NCBI RefSeq assembly: GCF_029168945.1
Contig: NC_083602.1
Location: forward strand, 88,794,027-88,858,026
DNA from: Cannabis sativa
Lineage: Eukaryota; Streptophyta; Magnoliopsida; Rosales; Cannabaceae
Reading direction: 5' to 3'
Length of the DNA stretch: 64,000 nt
Shown: in pieces, positions 1 through 13,649 of the stretch
How positions within the stretch are numbered: the first letter of the stretch is position 1
How the letters are laid out: each line of letters begins with the position of its first letter
Translations under genes and position numbers: made by a program
Notes under the pieces: model-generated
What the model saw: the letters and a program-made list of their open reading frames with translations, nothing else
What the model was told of the DNA's origin: nothing
Databases searched by the model: none

Positions 1-45
1 AGTGAGCTAAAATAACAGAAACAAAAGGATAATAACTTAGAGAGA

Positions 46-2704
<2,659 letters not shown>

Positions 2705-2810
2705 TGGAGAAGCTTTTTCTCACCGACTGCTCTGAGAATATGCGAGGGAGAAAAGGAAAGGGAAAAGGGCAAAGTAGTAATTTAACAAGAAAGACAGAGC
2801 ATAGAGCTGC

Positions 2811-2820
2811 TATTTATATA
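2811..2820 (-). promoter_or_regulatory. TATA box of the MAP kinase gene
   Basis: TATATAAATA on the minus strand, about 107 nt upstream of the ATG. This predicts a 5' leader of roughly 75-80 nt. That leader is rich in purine runs on the plus strand. No other strong TATA is seen in the 200 nt upstream. Confidence 0.6.
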
Positions 2821-2821
2821 T

Positions 2822-3528
2822 CAAATTTAAAATTAAAATAAAATAAAAGGCTTAAACTTTATTAGTAACGGATGAAAACTTGTGTGGATGATGGATTGGA
2901 GGGACCATATATGCCTTATTTTAAGCTTTATATGATTTCTTTTGTTTTTTTGTTTTAATTTTTTTGAAACTTTGAACTTTCAAAGTGAGTGGAACCCCCG
3001 TGGTATGACTATAGCTTATTTATGTTCTCATTTAGAAATAAAATTTAAAATTATGCTAAAGTGTTAGTGGTTAAGGGAGGGTATTCTCCTTTTGGAGATT
3101 TTATTATAATTTTTTAGTTAATTTTTGTGTTTGAAAATATATGTTGGAATATATTTTGTTTTTAATTTTTTTTATGGCGGTATTTGTTATACTTATAATA
3201 TTATTTTTGTAAATTTTTTGAAATTTTTTGAATAGTTTATAGTGCTGAAAATACGTTTGAAGTTTGAATGCACGTGGTAAACTGAAATATCAAGAACTCT
3301 GTTTTCGGCATTGTAAACTATTTAGAATTTTTAAAAAATTTATAGGAATGATACTGTAACTACAACAAATACCGCTATGAAAAAAAATAAAAAAAAATAT
3401 TCTGGTATGTGATTTTGAGCGTGGAGGTTGACTAAAAGATTATAATAGGAGGTTGTAATTAGTATTTCTCTTGAAAAAAATATATAATATTTTTATATTT
3501 ATTTATATATTACTTTAAGGTAGTTAAG
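2822..3528. other. AT-rich upstream region, no gene seen
   Basis: Non-coding, AT-rich DNA upstream of the MAP kinase promoter. It has a loose inverted repeat, with TATTTTGTTTTTAATTTTTT near 3150 mirrored near 3390, which may be a decayed MITE. No open frame has recognisable content. Confidence 0.4.
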
Positions 3529-3543
3529 ATAGATTTAGAATTG

Positions 3544-4054
3544 TATGTTAGGATATAACACAATAGAAAACTACTCCTTTTTTTTCTCATTTCCTGACCT
3601 TCTCTCTTCTTAGTTAGGGTTTTTTGTTTTTCTATTTTCTCTTCTTGGCTAGGGAAATTGTCACTGGCAGTTGTTGTGTGCTTGATGCTCCCTAGCCGAG
3701 GGGGACTTTTAGGTGTTGGATTTTGATGATGGAGGGTTCTCTTTTGAATGGAGTGGGGAGTTCGGGGAGTGTAGAGTTTTCGGATGCACCTTCTATGGGG
3801 AGGAACGAAGCTTTGGGCTTCTTGGTCAGCAATGATTGTGCCTCAGCGATGGAGTTGTGGAGCTTGTTGGGGTGTGCGTCAATGGGTCTTTGGCAGTATT
3901 CATCGGGGTGTGCTTCTCATCCACTGCTCTTTCATTTGGGTTGTAGTAGTTTTCGAACCCTTCCGGCGAGGCTTGGGGCTTTGTTGTGGTAGATCTGTGG
4001 TCTGGGTTCGTGGCTCCTCCGGTGCCAAAACGCTGAGGCTTGCGGCACTCCACT
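3544..4054 (+). mobile_element. 511-bp insertion with 15-bp target duplication, LINE-5'-end-like
   Basis: The segment is flanked by the identical 15-mer ATAGATTTAGAATTG at 3529-3543 and 4055-4069, a length typical of LINE-type target duplications. Inside, a pyrimidine-rich leader is followed by a GC-richer reading frame from an ATG at 3726 (about 88 codons) with no recognised domain. There is no poly(A) tail at either end, which is odd for a retroposon. I infer a 3'-truncated LINE 5' region or a retroposed transcript fragment. Confidence 0.45.
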
Positions 4055-4069
4055 ATAGATTTAGAATTG

Positions 4070-4800
4070 CACTCCTGATTACATAGAACACTCTATATAT
4101 TAAATATAGATACGCTATAAATTATCCATTATTTCAATCACAACAATCATTGATCCTCTATAAACGGTTTACATTGAGTAGGGACAAAATTAATATTTTA
4201 ACCTTCAGTGTATTTTATCATTAAAATACTTAGATACTTATAAATGATATTTCAGGAAACTAATATAATTATCAAAATGAGCGCTCTATCATTTATCGTG
4301 TTAAGCCAATCTCTAAGGAACTATCGTTTCACTTCTAATAGACACAGAAGCTATGGATTTCCATATCAATGATTAACACTGCCACTCATTTACACTACCC
4401 AGTTCTCAATATGTAAGTATGTGCTAGTCCTATGGGTAAGCTAGTAACAAACAAGTTAAAGAACTCGTGCAATACATTTAATCTACAGCTTAATCATCTC
4501 AGGATTAAGATCAAATGATCTATGATCAAGTAAGTGACATTGACTTAGAAGATATATAACAGTAAGTTTATGATATCTTTTTCACTGTCAAGATTGGTCC
4601 AGTACGATGTATAGCCAATACATCTAATGCTAGTTTACTTTACTAATGTCCTGAAAAAGACATTCTACTTATCTAATTGTAAGCAAATCCCATCACCGAT
4701 TATCACATTAGCCTAAATTCAGTGCATTAATAAATCATGAGTTTCGATGTTTTCATCAAACTCTTGATACTATGAACGAGAAGTTTGCTTAAGTCCATTG
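4070..4800 (-). repeat. Unclassified repeat, probably retroelement-derived
   Basis: Moderately AT-rich, non-coding. It continues without a break from the gypsy gag remnant downstream in coordinate (upstream on the minus strand). This suggests leader or LTR sequence of the same decayed element, but no LTR ends or target duplication could be fixed. Confidence 0.25.
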
Positions 4801-4809
4801 AATAGACTA

Positions 4810-5345
4810 AGCATTGGTTCTCATCTTATCCTTGCATTCTAAAAACTCTAGGTTGCTCATTAGTTTTGTTAACGCTATAATCATCTGGAGAAGGTCTTCT
4901 TTGATCCGATGTCCACTTATTTGCCTGACTTGTGCAGTGTTAGTTGTTGTGGCTACTCTTACTACTCCCTTATCACTAAATTGTCTTGTTTCATTCCTTC
5001 GTGGGGGATGCATCGTTGGCAACCTTTTTTTTTTATATGATAGAGCAATGAATCTTCCATGGCAAAAGTTTCCTTTAACATTTCTTTTGTATAGTGCTTT
5101 TCCTTGACTTCAAGTGCTACGTCTCAAGCCATGGTTAGAGCTCTTGTATGTGACTAACCTAGTTATATACTATTATGTTTTTCTTTAATTCTGATCCATG
5201 AGCCAATCCTTGCATAAAAGCTTTTGTTACAATTGAATCAGTACACTTTAGGATACTCACGTACTCTCCACTAAATCAATTTATGAACTTATTAAGCGGT
5301 TTGTCAGGCCATTGATGAATTAACATCAGATCTGTGTCAACCTTT
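4810..5345 (-). pseudogene. Decayed Ty3/gypsy gag remnant
   Basis: Reading the minus strand from about 5345 gives, in pieces, a run with HQWPDKPLNKFI, then FSGEYV, then KAFMQGLAHGSELKK. After several stops and a poly-A tract comes a stretch with SGHRIKEDLLQM. The first part resembles the retrotransposon gag domain (R/WPDEPL..FI.RF..EYV pattern). The last resembles the segment after the zinc knuckle in plant gypsy gag (GH-x-(T/K)-x-(D/E)-C-x-x-L), with the knuckle cysteines lost. Many stops and at least one frameshift make it non-functional. The family call is by pattern recall only. Confidence 0.4.
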
Positions 5346-6890
5346 GATAATCGGACACTTTTTGTAAAGTTTGTTTAGAATTTTAGTATTAGATTTGGAT
5401 AGGAATTCACCATTACTAAAGGCAGGTTATGAAACTATTAACCCCAAAAATTAACAAGGCTGATTCTCTAGATTAGTCAACGTTTACTCTTTAGAAAGGA
5501 AAGAAACCGACTTTAAGAGTCGGCTAAGGAATGACCAGGCCAATGAATGTGTCCCGTGTCTATTCGACAAAACCCTAACTTAAGAGCTACTCGACCAAGT
5601 AGGGTTGACAGTCACTCAACCACGACTTCATGGAGGGCTAATTTGACCAAAACTAATTACGAACTAATGCATGGATAGCTAATCACTGGAAGTGATTATA
5701 TCAATGGACACTATAGTAAAACTCAATAAATATAATTCTATAATTACTAAGAGTTCAATACTATATTTATAGTGGAGTAATCATGGAATTAATAAACAAT
5801 GATTATTTGGTTGATGAGACTCAATAAATAATCTAATTTAGTATAGCTTAGAATTATAGATCCATGGTCCCCAAATCGCCACCTTAAAATATTGTTAAGG
5901 GTATGGATAAATAGTAGTATAATAATGTTCAGAAAAATCTATATTGAATTGGCAAAATAGTAATTATTTATCAAATATATATTTTTTCAAATTAATTAAA
6001 TAAGGAAAAGACAAAAATTATTAAGACAAAATTTGTCAAGACAAAAGTTGTCAAGACAAAAGACATCATCCTTGTCCTAAAAGACAAGGTAGGTGCCTAG
6101 CATCTTTTTGTCCCTATGCTTTTTGGGTTAATTAATTATTTAATTAATTCAATTAAGTAAATATCTAATTTAAAAAATAGTTATTGATATTTCAAGATTA
6201 TTGAGATATTCTCTCAAGTAGTTGAGAGATTCTCTTATAAATATCAGTAATTAAATTTGGTTATAGACATTTATTTAAACAATTAAATATGATTTAATTA
6301 ATATGATTTAGCTACTATAAACAAAAGTCTAATTTGAGAAATAAGAACATTATTTTACACTGTAATTTTTAAGAGAGAAAAAGAAAACAGTTTTCTCTTT
6401 CAAAGTGTTGCTCATGTGTTGAGAAATCAACAAGAACACATTATACACTTTATCCTAATAGCCCACACTATTTCTTGTGTGTGGTGGAACGATTTGGAAG
6501 ACACTAGTGTGAGTTCAAATTGCATTATCTGGACTAAGGGATAAATTATACGAGAAGTTTCGAAATATCATGATAGGCTTCAAGAGGTATTTATTATTTA
6601 TTGTTTTGATTTAAAGTACACACATCTGTAGTTTCTTTTGGATATGGTACAATGATAAGCAGATAATACAAAACTTTTTTGCTGCGTACCTGATTTAGTA
6701 CCATAATAACCAACTTTTATTTAATATGTTGGATATGTTCTTATGTAACTGATGGTAATAGATATTGATCTAAATAAGATCCAAAATATGTTCTTATTTA
6801 ATATGTTGTGAATATGTTCTCTATGTATAGTATGTCTACACTAGGTAGAAGCTCTTCGAAAAAGAAAAGGGTGAAAGGTAAATACAAATG
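5346..6890. repeat. AT-rich region with LTR-like debris
   Basis: No gene. From about 6370 to 6720 the sequence has the texture of a plant retroelement LTR or leader: a long untranslated tract with TGTGTGGTGGAACGATTTGG and GCTGCGTACCTGATTTAG. No paired LTR, PBS or target duplication was found. It probably belongs with the gypsy debris to its left. Confidence 0.25.
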
Positions 6891-7084
6891 TGAAAATATT
6901 GAGGCAGCACTTTCTAAAGGAAAGGAGGCCAAACTACACATTTCATTGCACGAGGAGACGGGTGCTCCAAGCGAAAAAAAATGAAAAATACTTCAACAAC
7001 ATGTGTAAACTTTTTGTCCGCAACATTATCCCCATCAACAAGTTCAGGCGGGAAAATGTTTCTAAAGCTGAAATAAATTTAGTG

Positions 7085-7447
7085 TAGGCGAATTCCAGGT
7101 GGTGGTGGCAGAGCTCTTAGCTTTGCGGCTGGGATTGCTTTAGGCTTCAAATTTAGGCTTCAATGTGGTGAGAACGGAGACAGATTCTTCAACAGTTAGC
7201 AATTGAGTGAATTGTCCTAATTCTAATATTATGTTTAAACCTATTATTGATAAAATTATTTCTCTTTTAGTTGTAGTTGGTAGTGGTTCTTATTGTGTCA
7301 TTTCACATTTAGTGAATGGTGTAGCTCACACACTAATTAAGTCTGTTACTAATTTCATAAAAGCGTGTTTAAATTAATATTTATCTTAGATTCTTAATTG
7401 CTTCTGTAATAATTGATTTGATTTAATATATTAATACACTTTTCTTT
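7085..7447 (+). pseudogene. LINE 3' end: RNase H-like fragment plus A-rich tail
   Basis: This aligns by eye with the LINE 3' end at 20.87-21.23 kb. Shared landmarks are GAGACAGATTCTTC, the stretch around TCTCTTTTAGTTG, GTGTAGCTCACACACTA (GTGGCCCACGCACTAG in the other copy), GATTTGATTTAAT and then a CTTTAAAAAAA tail. The protein is the C-terminal RNase H-like (RVT_3) domain of plant L1-type LINEs. Indels and stops break the frame. It is 5'-truncated, as most LINE copies are. Confidence 0.65.
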
Positions 7448-7449
7448 AA

Positions 7450-9037
7450 AAAAATGTATCATGTATAGGTATGATATAGCCGCATATGCACATACTTTTG
7501 TACAGATTTATGAATGGGCTAGATGTGAGTGGGTGAAATATTTTTAATAATATAAAATCTGCTTAAGTTTAGCTTTTTAATTAGTATATTCTGTTAAAAA
7601 TACAACAAATTATAATTAGATGGACATTTATATAATTAGTAAAATATATTTGGACAAAATACTAATCTCATATATATATATATATAAGAAACATAATACA
7701 TACTAGAAGTCTACTAATTTCTTTTCAAATTGTCACTACCTGTGTTGGCCATTGAAGCTAGGAAAACGCTAATTGGAAGCTTAATAATAATACCTTTCCA
7801 TTTTTATTTTTTTTCTAGCTACGATGGCACTCATAATATTTAGCACCACGATAAATCTTAAACTGCCTAACCTATATGTTCAAGAGCTGGCTCCAGCTCC
7901 AACGCTAGTTACGTTAATGGATATATTTTTTAATTAAAATATTAATAAATTAATCAATTAAAAAAAATAAAGTTAACATCGATGCTTAATATGAGTTACT
8001 CTACTTACATTTAAGGTTGAAAAATCAATATTTTTTTTTGGACATTAATCCCATTTTCTGACAGCCACTGACTGCATTAGAGTTGCACTTAGAAATTTGA
8101 AGAGTGACGCCAATCATATTACGGCTTTGGGTGCTTATTTTCTTTGTTTTAAGGAGGCAGCCCCTTTTGTTGCCTCTTTCAATTCAACAACTTCTCCTTT
8201 TGTTACCTTGTTTTTGCTTAATACATACATTAATGTTTTCCTTGAAGTGAGGCTCAGAGTGTTCACTCGGATCGCATCACACATAGAGACCCAAAATATC
8301 AATAAAAATGTGAATAGAAATAATAAAATTTAATATATATGCTGAAAATGATTGATGAGATTTTTATTACTTTTTTCTTCCTTCAATAATTGAAAAATCA
8401 GTTAGGGTAACATTTTTGCATATACTATATAAAAAAAAAGAGGAATCGATTTTTTTCAATTCTATTAGATAGTTACGAACCAATAACCCAAAACTATAAG
8501 AGCTCAAAACTACTGAGAAATTCAGCCACCCACAATTGTTTGTTTGTATAATAGTTTTTCTTAATTGTTGCAAGGATAAGATACATAATTGGATTACCTC
8601 AATCTTTTTCTTCTTTCTCTAAGGAGAAATTTTATTGTAAAATAAATGTACACATATCATTATTTCCAGTCCAGGGATCACTTTGCATAGAGAGCCAAGA
8701 CTGGTTGTGTCCTAATTTTTCTTCTTTGAATTTCTCTTAAGACATAAAAAGAGAAAAAAAGAAAAAGTACACCAATTAAGCTACTAGATTAATAAATACT
8801 TGATTTAATATTCCATTTTGAAATTGACAAAGCCATAACATTTAAAAGGCAAAATTGAAGAACCCAACAAAATTGAACTAAAAAATACAACAATATATAA
8901 CAAGCTTCACCCATAGAATCAAATAATTATTTACAAAAGAAAATGAAGAAAACTTTTATATTTGTTATTATACATAAAAACCCCATTTTCATTTCTTTTC
9001 TTCTATTCCATAAGCATGGAATTCTTGGATATTTCTC
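7450..9037. other. AT-rich intergenic DNA, no gene seen
   Basis: Only short chance frames. The last part (8600-9037) is the 3' flank of the short gene that follows on the minus strand. Confidence 0.4.
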
Positions 9038-9244
9038 TTAACTGAGTGGTCCAGAAAATTCAGAGGCATACCCAGATGGAGAAGAAACTGGGGTCAGAGA
9101 ACCTGCCCTCTCTTCTTCATCATCTTTCCCCCATTTCGTAAAGCTTTTAATTACATTTTTCAGCACTTCCCCTCTCTTTGGAGGGATTCTACTCTTGGGT
9201 TTCGACTTGGGTTTAGAAATTGAAGCTTGGTTTCCCATTTCCAT
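9038..9244 (-). CDS. Short basic protein with PKRG motif (family member 1), 68 aa
   Basis: Single-exon frame of 68 codons starting ATG-GAA-ATG. Layout: a Lys/Ser/Pro-rich basic N-terminus (residues 9-22), the motif PPKRGEVLKNVIKSF (about 21-35), an acidic patch KDDEEER, and a Ser/Pro/Gly-rich tail. There is no signal peptide or membrane segment, so it should be soluble. The motif P-(K/R)-R-G-(E/Q)-(V/I)-(L/K)-x-x-(I/V)-(I/L)-(K/Q)-(S/T)-(F/I) recurs at 17.66 and 27.91 kb on the same strand. A TATA box lies about 113 nt upstream and the leader is about 85 nt. I do not recognise a function. The shared motif in diverged neighbours argues that it is really translated. Confidence 0.7.
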   Translation of the reverse strand: MEMGNQASISKPKSKPKSRIPPKRGEVLKNVIKSFTKWGKDDEEERAGSLTPVSSPSGYASEFSGPLS

Positions 9245-9356
9245 TACAGAGATCTTAAGAAATCAGAATTGGGTATCAGAGAATGAAACAGAATTTGGGA
9301 ATCGGAGAGTGGAGCAGAGTGCAGGAGTGACCTTCAACGAGGGCTAATGGCGGTGG

Positions 9357-9363
9357 TTTTTAT
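9357..9363 (-). promoter_or_regulatory. TATA box of short gene 1
   Basis: TATAAAA on the minus strand (plus: TTTTATA), followed downstream by a typical leader. Further upstream, near 9530, are CACGTGG-type words that could be G-box-like elements (CCACGTGGCAC). Confidence 0.55.
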
Positions 9364-9770
9364 AGAGAGAGAATCTAAGCTCTTACATCTTGGTGTGGAA
9401 GGGGGGAAAGTTTTCTTTAATCTGAACCGTTCATTTAATGCGAGAGTCTCACAATGAAGGGCTGAGATAAAAAATGTGCGAATTTGCATTTTTTGTATCT
9501 TGGAGAGCAAGCTTTAAATCCACGTGGCACATCGTAACGGTCCCACACACTACTCATTTCCATCTTACTGTAGTGTACAGCTGTTGTTACTATTTCATAC
9601 TTGCAATTTTTATACTGTTCACGTGGCTTAAATAAATATTGCCACGTATATCAGGGGCGGACTCAGCCTAAAACTAGAGTGGCCTATACGCTATAGCCAC
9701 TTTGAAATTTTTTTATTTACAATTTAATCTAATTTTTCATTTTTTTTTTTGACTTTGTTGTGTTATCCCT
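9364..9770. other. Upstream region of short gene 1
   Basis: Contains the CACGTGG-type word near 9521. From about 9655 it has the start of another repeat (AGGGGCGGACTCAGCC), whose counterpart may be the GGGGGGCCAAGGCCACTC region near 12,765. No gene. Confidence 0.3.
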
Positions 9771-9773
9771 TTA

Positions 9774-10584
9774 GAGCCCGTTTGGTACGCAGGACTGGAT
9801 TGGATTAGATAGGCTAATTTATCCAATCCAATTAACCTCATCTGTCTGATATTATTTATCCCATCCAGCAGGGTGGGATAAATAATCTCATGCATGTGAG
9901 ATTTTTTTAATTTAAATTTTATTAATATATTTTAAATTTAATTAGAATTTAAAGGAAATAATTATCACACATTTATTTATACATTTTTTTATCAAAAACT
10001 TATTCATTAAAATTAGTGAAAATGTATAATTTTGAATTATTATACATAAGTTTTTAAAATTTAGAATATTATTAATAAATAATAGTTACTTAAATTGATT
10101 TTAAGAAAAAAAAATATGACAGTAAAATTATATATTATTTTTAAATTACTAAAAAATTTATATAAATATTTTAAAAAATTAATATTTATACTAAATTAGT
10201 GATTAAATTAGTGTTTAAGATAAACAATTTATATTATTCAAGTATTTTTATTTTACTATTTTAATTATTTATTAAATAAAAAATATGACAAAATATTTTA
10301 TTATATATTTATGATATATTCTTAATTATATATGATATATTATTTATTTTTTTGCTGCGAATTATTTATTTATATTTATTTATTATTGTATATTTTAATT
10401 TTAATTTATTATTATATGTTTTTATTTAATTTAAGGTTTTTTTTTTCTAAAAGGAAATAAATAAAATAGTTTAGTCCATTCTTAAACCAAACACAGGATT
10501 ACTTTCAGCATAATCCAATCTTGTCCAGTCCAGTCCAATCCTTTTCAGTCCAATCCAGTCCAATCCTGCGTACCAAACGGGTCC
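9774..10584. mobile_element. PIF/Harbinger-like MITE, 811 bp
   Basis: Terminal inverted repeats of about 37 bp: left GAGCCCGTTTGGTACGCAGG, right (reversed) GGACCCGTTTGGTACGCAGG, both continuing into GGATTGGA-type repeats. It is flanked by TTA at 9771-9773 and 10585-10587, the 3-bp target duplication typical of PIF/Harbinger (Tourist-type) elements. The interior is AT-rich and encodes nothing, so the element is non-autonomous. Confidence 0.8.
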
Positions 10585-10587
10585 TTA

Positions 10588-11407
10588 GGGAAATTTGAAA
10601 TTCCATGCTTATAATATCTTAATTTTTTTTCCTAAATTCATAATTATTAAAATTGGTCATATATGACCACATTACTATTTTCCCACAAATACCCCTCCCA
10701 TTTAAAAAACTAAAATCAAAAGGCTTAGTTCTCTCTCTCCCTCTCGCACGGTACACCCACACCCACCACATCGGCTTCACCTCCGACGACGACGGATGAC
10801 CACCCATCGCCACCGATAGCACCGCACGATGACGGACGACCACCCACCACCACCAGCACCGTTATCGAACCACTCCGATCGAGACCCGCACTGTATCGCA
10901 CAAAAACTATTTTTTTGGGTTTTTAAGGTCGGGTCCGATGGGCCCATCAGACCCCATCGGACGGGGCATCGGGCCCATCGGACGGGGCATCGGGTTATAT
11001 GCCCTGTCCGATGGGCCCGATGCCCCGTCCGATGGGGTCCGATCGGACCCATCAGACCCGACCTTAAAAACCCAAAAAAATGGTTCTTGTGCGATACAGT
11101 GCGGGTCTCGATCGGAGTGGCCCGATAACGGTGCTGGTGGCGGTGGGTGGTCGTCCATCATCGTGCGGTGCTATCGGTGGCGGTGGGTGGTCGTCCGTCG
11201 TCGTCGGAGATGAAGCCGATGGTGGTGGGTGTGGGTGTACCGTGCGAGAGGGGGAGAGAGAACTTTTTAGCATTTTGATTTTAGTTTTTCAAATGGGAGG
11301 GGTATTTGTGGAAAATTAGGTAATGTGGTCATATATGACCAATTTTAATAATTATGGATTTAGAAAAAAAATTTAGGGTATTATAAGCATGGAATTTCAA
11401 ATTTCCC
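10588..11407. repeat. 820-bp near-perfect palindrome (foldback element)
   Basis: Two arms of about 410 bp (10588-10997 and 10998-11407) are reverse complements with only scattered differences. Both ends read GGGAAATTTGAAATTCCATG inward. The outer arms are AT-rich and contain GGTCATATATGACC. The inner arms are GC-rich (GATCGAGACCCGCACTG, GGTCGGGTC), and the centre has repeated CGGACGGGGCATCGGG words. The proline- and histidine-rich open frames here are by-products of the symmetry. This may be a Mutator-like or foldback element with very long inverted repeats, but no clean target duplication was seen. Confidence 0.85.
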
Positions 11408-12985
11408 TCCCCTTATTCTTCTCTCATTACAAATTACTTTGTGATTGAAAAATTTACATGGTATACTAACTTTTGAGTATTTTTTACAAAAATATTGTCA
11501 TGCAGTATTTTTTATTTTGTTACTATGTTTTTTAATAAGTTTTATACTGTTGTATACTGTGTTAAGTTTTAACTGGTGTTTTTTAGTTGTTCTACTATTG
11601 TTTTGAGTTGTTCTATTTTGTGTTTTATTGGTGTTTTATAAAAACACAGTACTTTTGAAAACTTTTCCGTGTGACAGTATTTTTGTAAAAATTAACTTAA
11701 ATTCTAATATTTTTATAAATTTCCCTTGTGATTCTATTTGGAATTTGGCCTTAGTTGGGAGCTTGCTAATTGGAGTGATAGTTTGTTTGTGGGAGGTTGG
11801 TTATGTTGATGCAGATAGTTTGGCAAAGTGGGCTGGGTTGAATGATACAGAATTGGATTTGGATTTTGTGAATATGAATGTAAATGATTTGGATTGGACT
11901 GGATTATATTGTATCTAATACCATGTTTGGGAAAACATAAAATTAAAGATTGGATAAAATAATAATGTGTTTTTATATATGTTTGAGCTACACTAATTTT
12001 CTTTTAAAAAATTATATAAATAAAATACATTCTCTACCCTGTCATGAGAATATATGAGTCTAAAGTAAATTAAAATTTGAAACTCTCAGAAATATATATA
12101 AAAAGATATTGAAAAAGAGTATTGTAGAATTTGAACCTATGACATTCTATAATATGTCATACAAGGACGGAGCTAGGACGGGATGTTTGAGGGCCAAACC
12201 ATATTAAAATTTAAGTGATAAATATTTCAAATACATTTAAATTGATAATTAAGATTAAAATATTAAATGTTTTTATTGCATATAAAATAAAGCTTAATAT
12301 AATCACGTGATTACAAAAATAGTGGTCGGTATTACTTGGCTTGAAATGAAAAAGAAAAAAAAATTAAGATAATATCTAATTCTTTATAAGGTAGTTGTGT
12401 TGATTTTTAAACTTTTTAATTTTTATATCTGTTAATAAATTATGTTGTAGGCTGTAATTTTGTTAACTACTTATATTGTATTACTTATTAAAATCTAATA
12501 ATAAATAAAAAGTAATAAATGATTTGCAACTTGAAAAATGAAAACTGGCCACTTTAATATTATTAGTATTGTTTTTTTTTAAAAGTATATTATTAGTATT
12601 GTTAAAATGTAATATATAGATTTATTTTTCTTGTTCTCTAACATTTTTTTAACTTTTGGGTTTCAGTCTGATTAGAGGGGCGATGCCACAAACAAGTAAT
12701 AAAAAAAAGAATCACATATATAAAAAAGAATATATGAAAAGAATATATAACATATTTTGGGTAGGGGGGCCAAGGCCACTCTAGGCTTGTATGTGAGTAC
12801 AATATTCATAGCTTAACATATTTAAAGTGGGCCCCTTTATCTTTTTTATGAATGGACTATATAATCAGTTTTGTGTTTGGCTAACATAGGAAAAGATAAT
12901 AGTTTTGTTAATTCAAGGGAGTAAGCTTAGCACCCTTGTTTTGACTCTTTTTTTGGTTGGAAGCATAAAAGTCACTTCACTTCAC
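11408..12985. other. AT-rich intergenic DNA with repeat fragments
   Basis: A 96-codon frame at 11,628-11,918 has no recognised content. Near 11,900 the words TTGGATTGGACTGGATTA recall the PIF-like MITE subterminal repeats. Around 12,165 (GGACGGAGCTAGGACGGG) and 12,765 (GGGGGGCCAAGGCCACTC) are ends of a further degenerate repeat. No gene supported. Confidence 0.3.
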
Positions 12986-13315
12986 TTCAAGTTTTTTTCT
13001 AAGTGATGAAGAAAATGAGAAGAGTCACTCAGACGACCAACAATTTTTTATTACCAAATTTTGTGTGACATACCTATTTTGATATTGGATATGTATAAAT
13101 GGATGGGACCTGAATCTGTCAATACAGTAATATGTAATGTATGTGTTGATCGAAGGTGCATGTAATAAACTTAAGAAGTACTTGCTTCTTACATGTCATT
13201 ATTTCCTTAACAACAATTTTATTACCTGAAAACTTAAAGCCAATATAATATAATTAAGAACCAAATTAAACCAGAGTGACCAATTTTGAATCGCCACTTG
13301 TGTATATTGTTCGGA

Positions 13316-13510
13316 CTACCCAGATGAAGTAGTAGGGTCAGGTGGGGTTGGGGAATTCGTATTCGGAGTGAGAGAGCTTTCTCCTCTTCTCTCCTCTGTC
13401 GACGTTGGGATTATTCTTTGAGGCTGTAAGACTCTGAAGAATCCCTTTTTAGTATTTTTTTCTCGCCTTGGGATAAATCGAGAATTCAGGTTCAATTGGT
13501 GGTTTTCCAT
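13316..13510 (-). pseudogene. Short PKRG-family gene 2, 64-codon frame, internally frameshifted duplicate
   Basis: Duplicate of the short gene at 17,658-17,849. The first 17 residues (MENHQLNLNSRFIPRRE) and the last 17 or so (ending NTNSPTPPDPTTSSG) match the partner. The middle is out of frame relative to it: this copy has two extra bases near 13,445-13,465 and one more near 13,385-13,400. Together they restore the frame but replace the GEILKAILQSF core. The frame stays open by chance. A 568-bp hAT MITE sits near the predicted transcription start. I call it a probable pseudogene, although a diverged functional peptide is not excluded. Confidence 0.65.
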
Positions 13511-13649
13511 TTTTCAAAACACACGGAATGGAAGTGGAATTAGAGACGGGAATCATAATTAGAGATCAAACTTGGAAATTCAGAAGAAGAAAGAAATGAC
13601 TTTTCTTTCTAAAAAAAAGAAAAGAAATGAATTTGGGTGTGATTAGAGA

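Noticed and set aside
10777..11319. Several Pro/His/Arg-rich open frames of 69-99 codons on both strands
   Set aside because: They are mirror images produced by the large palindrome and have no recognised domain.
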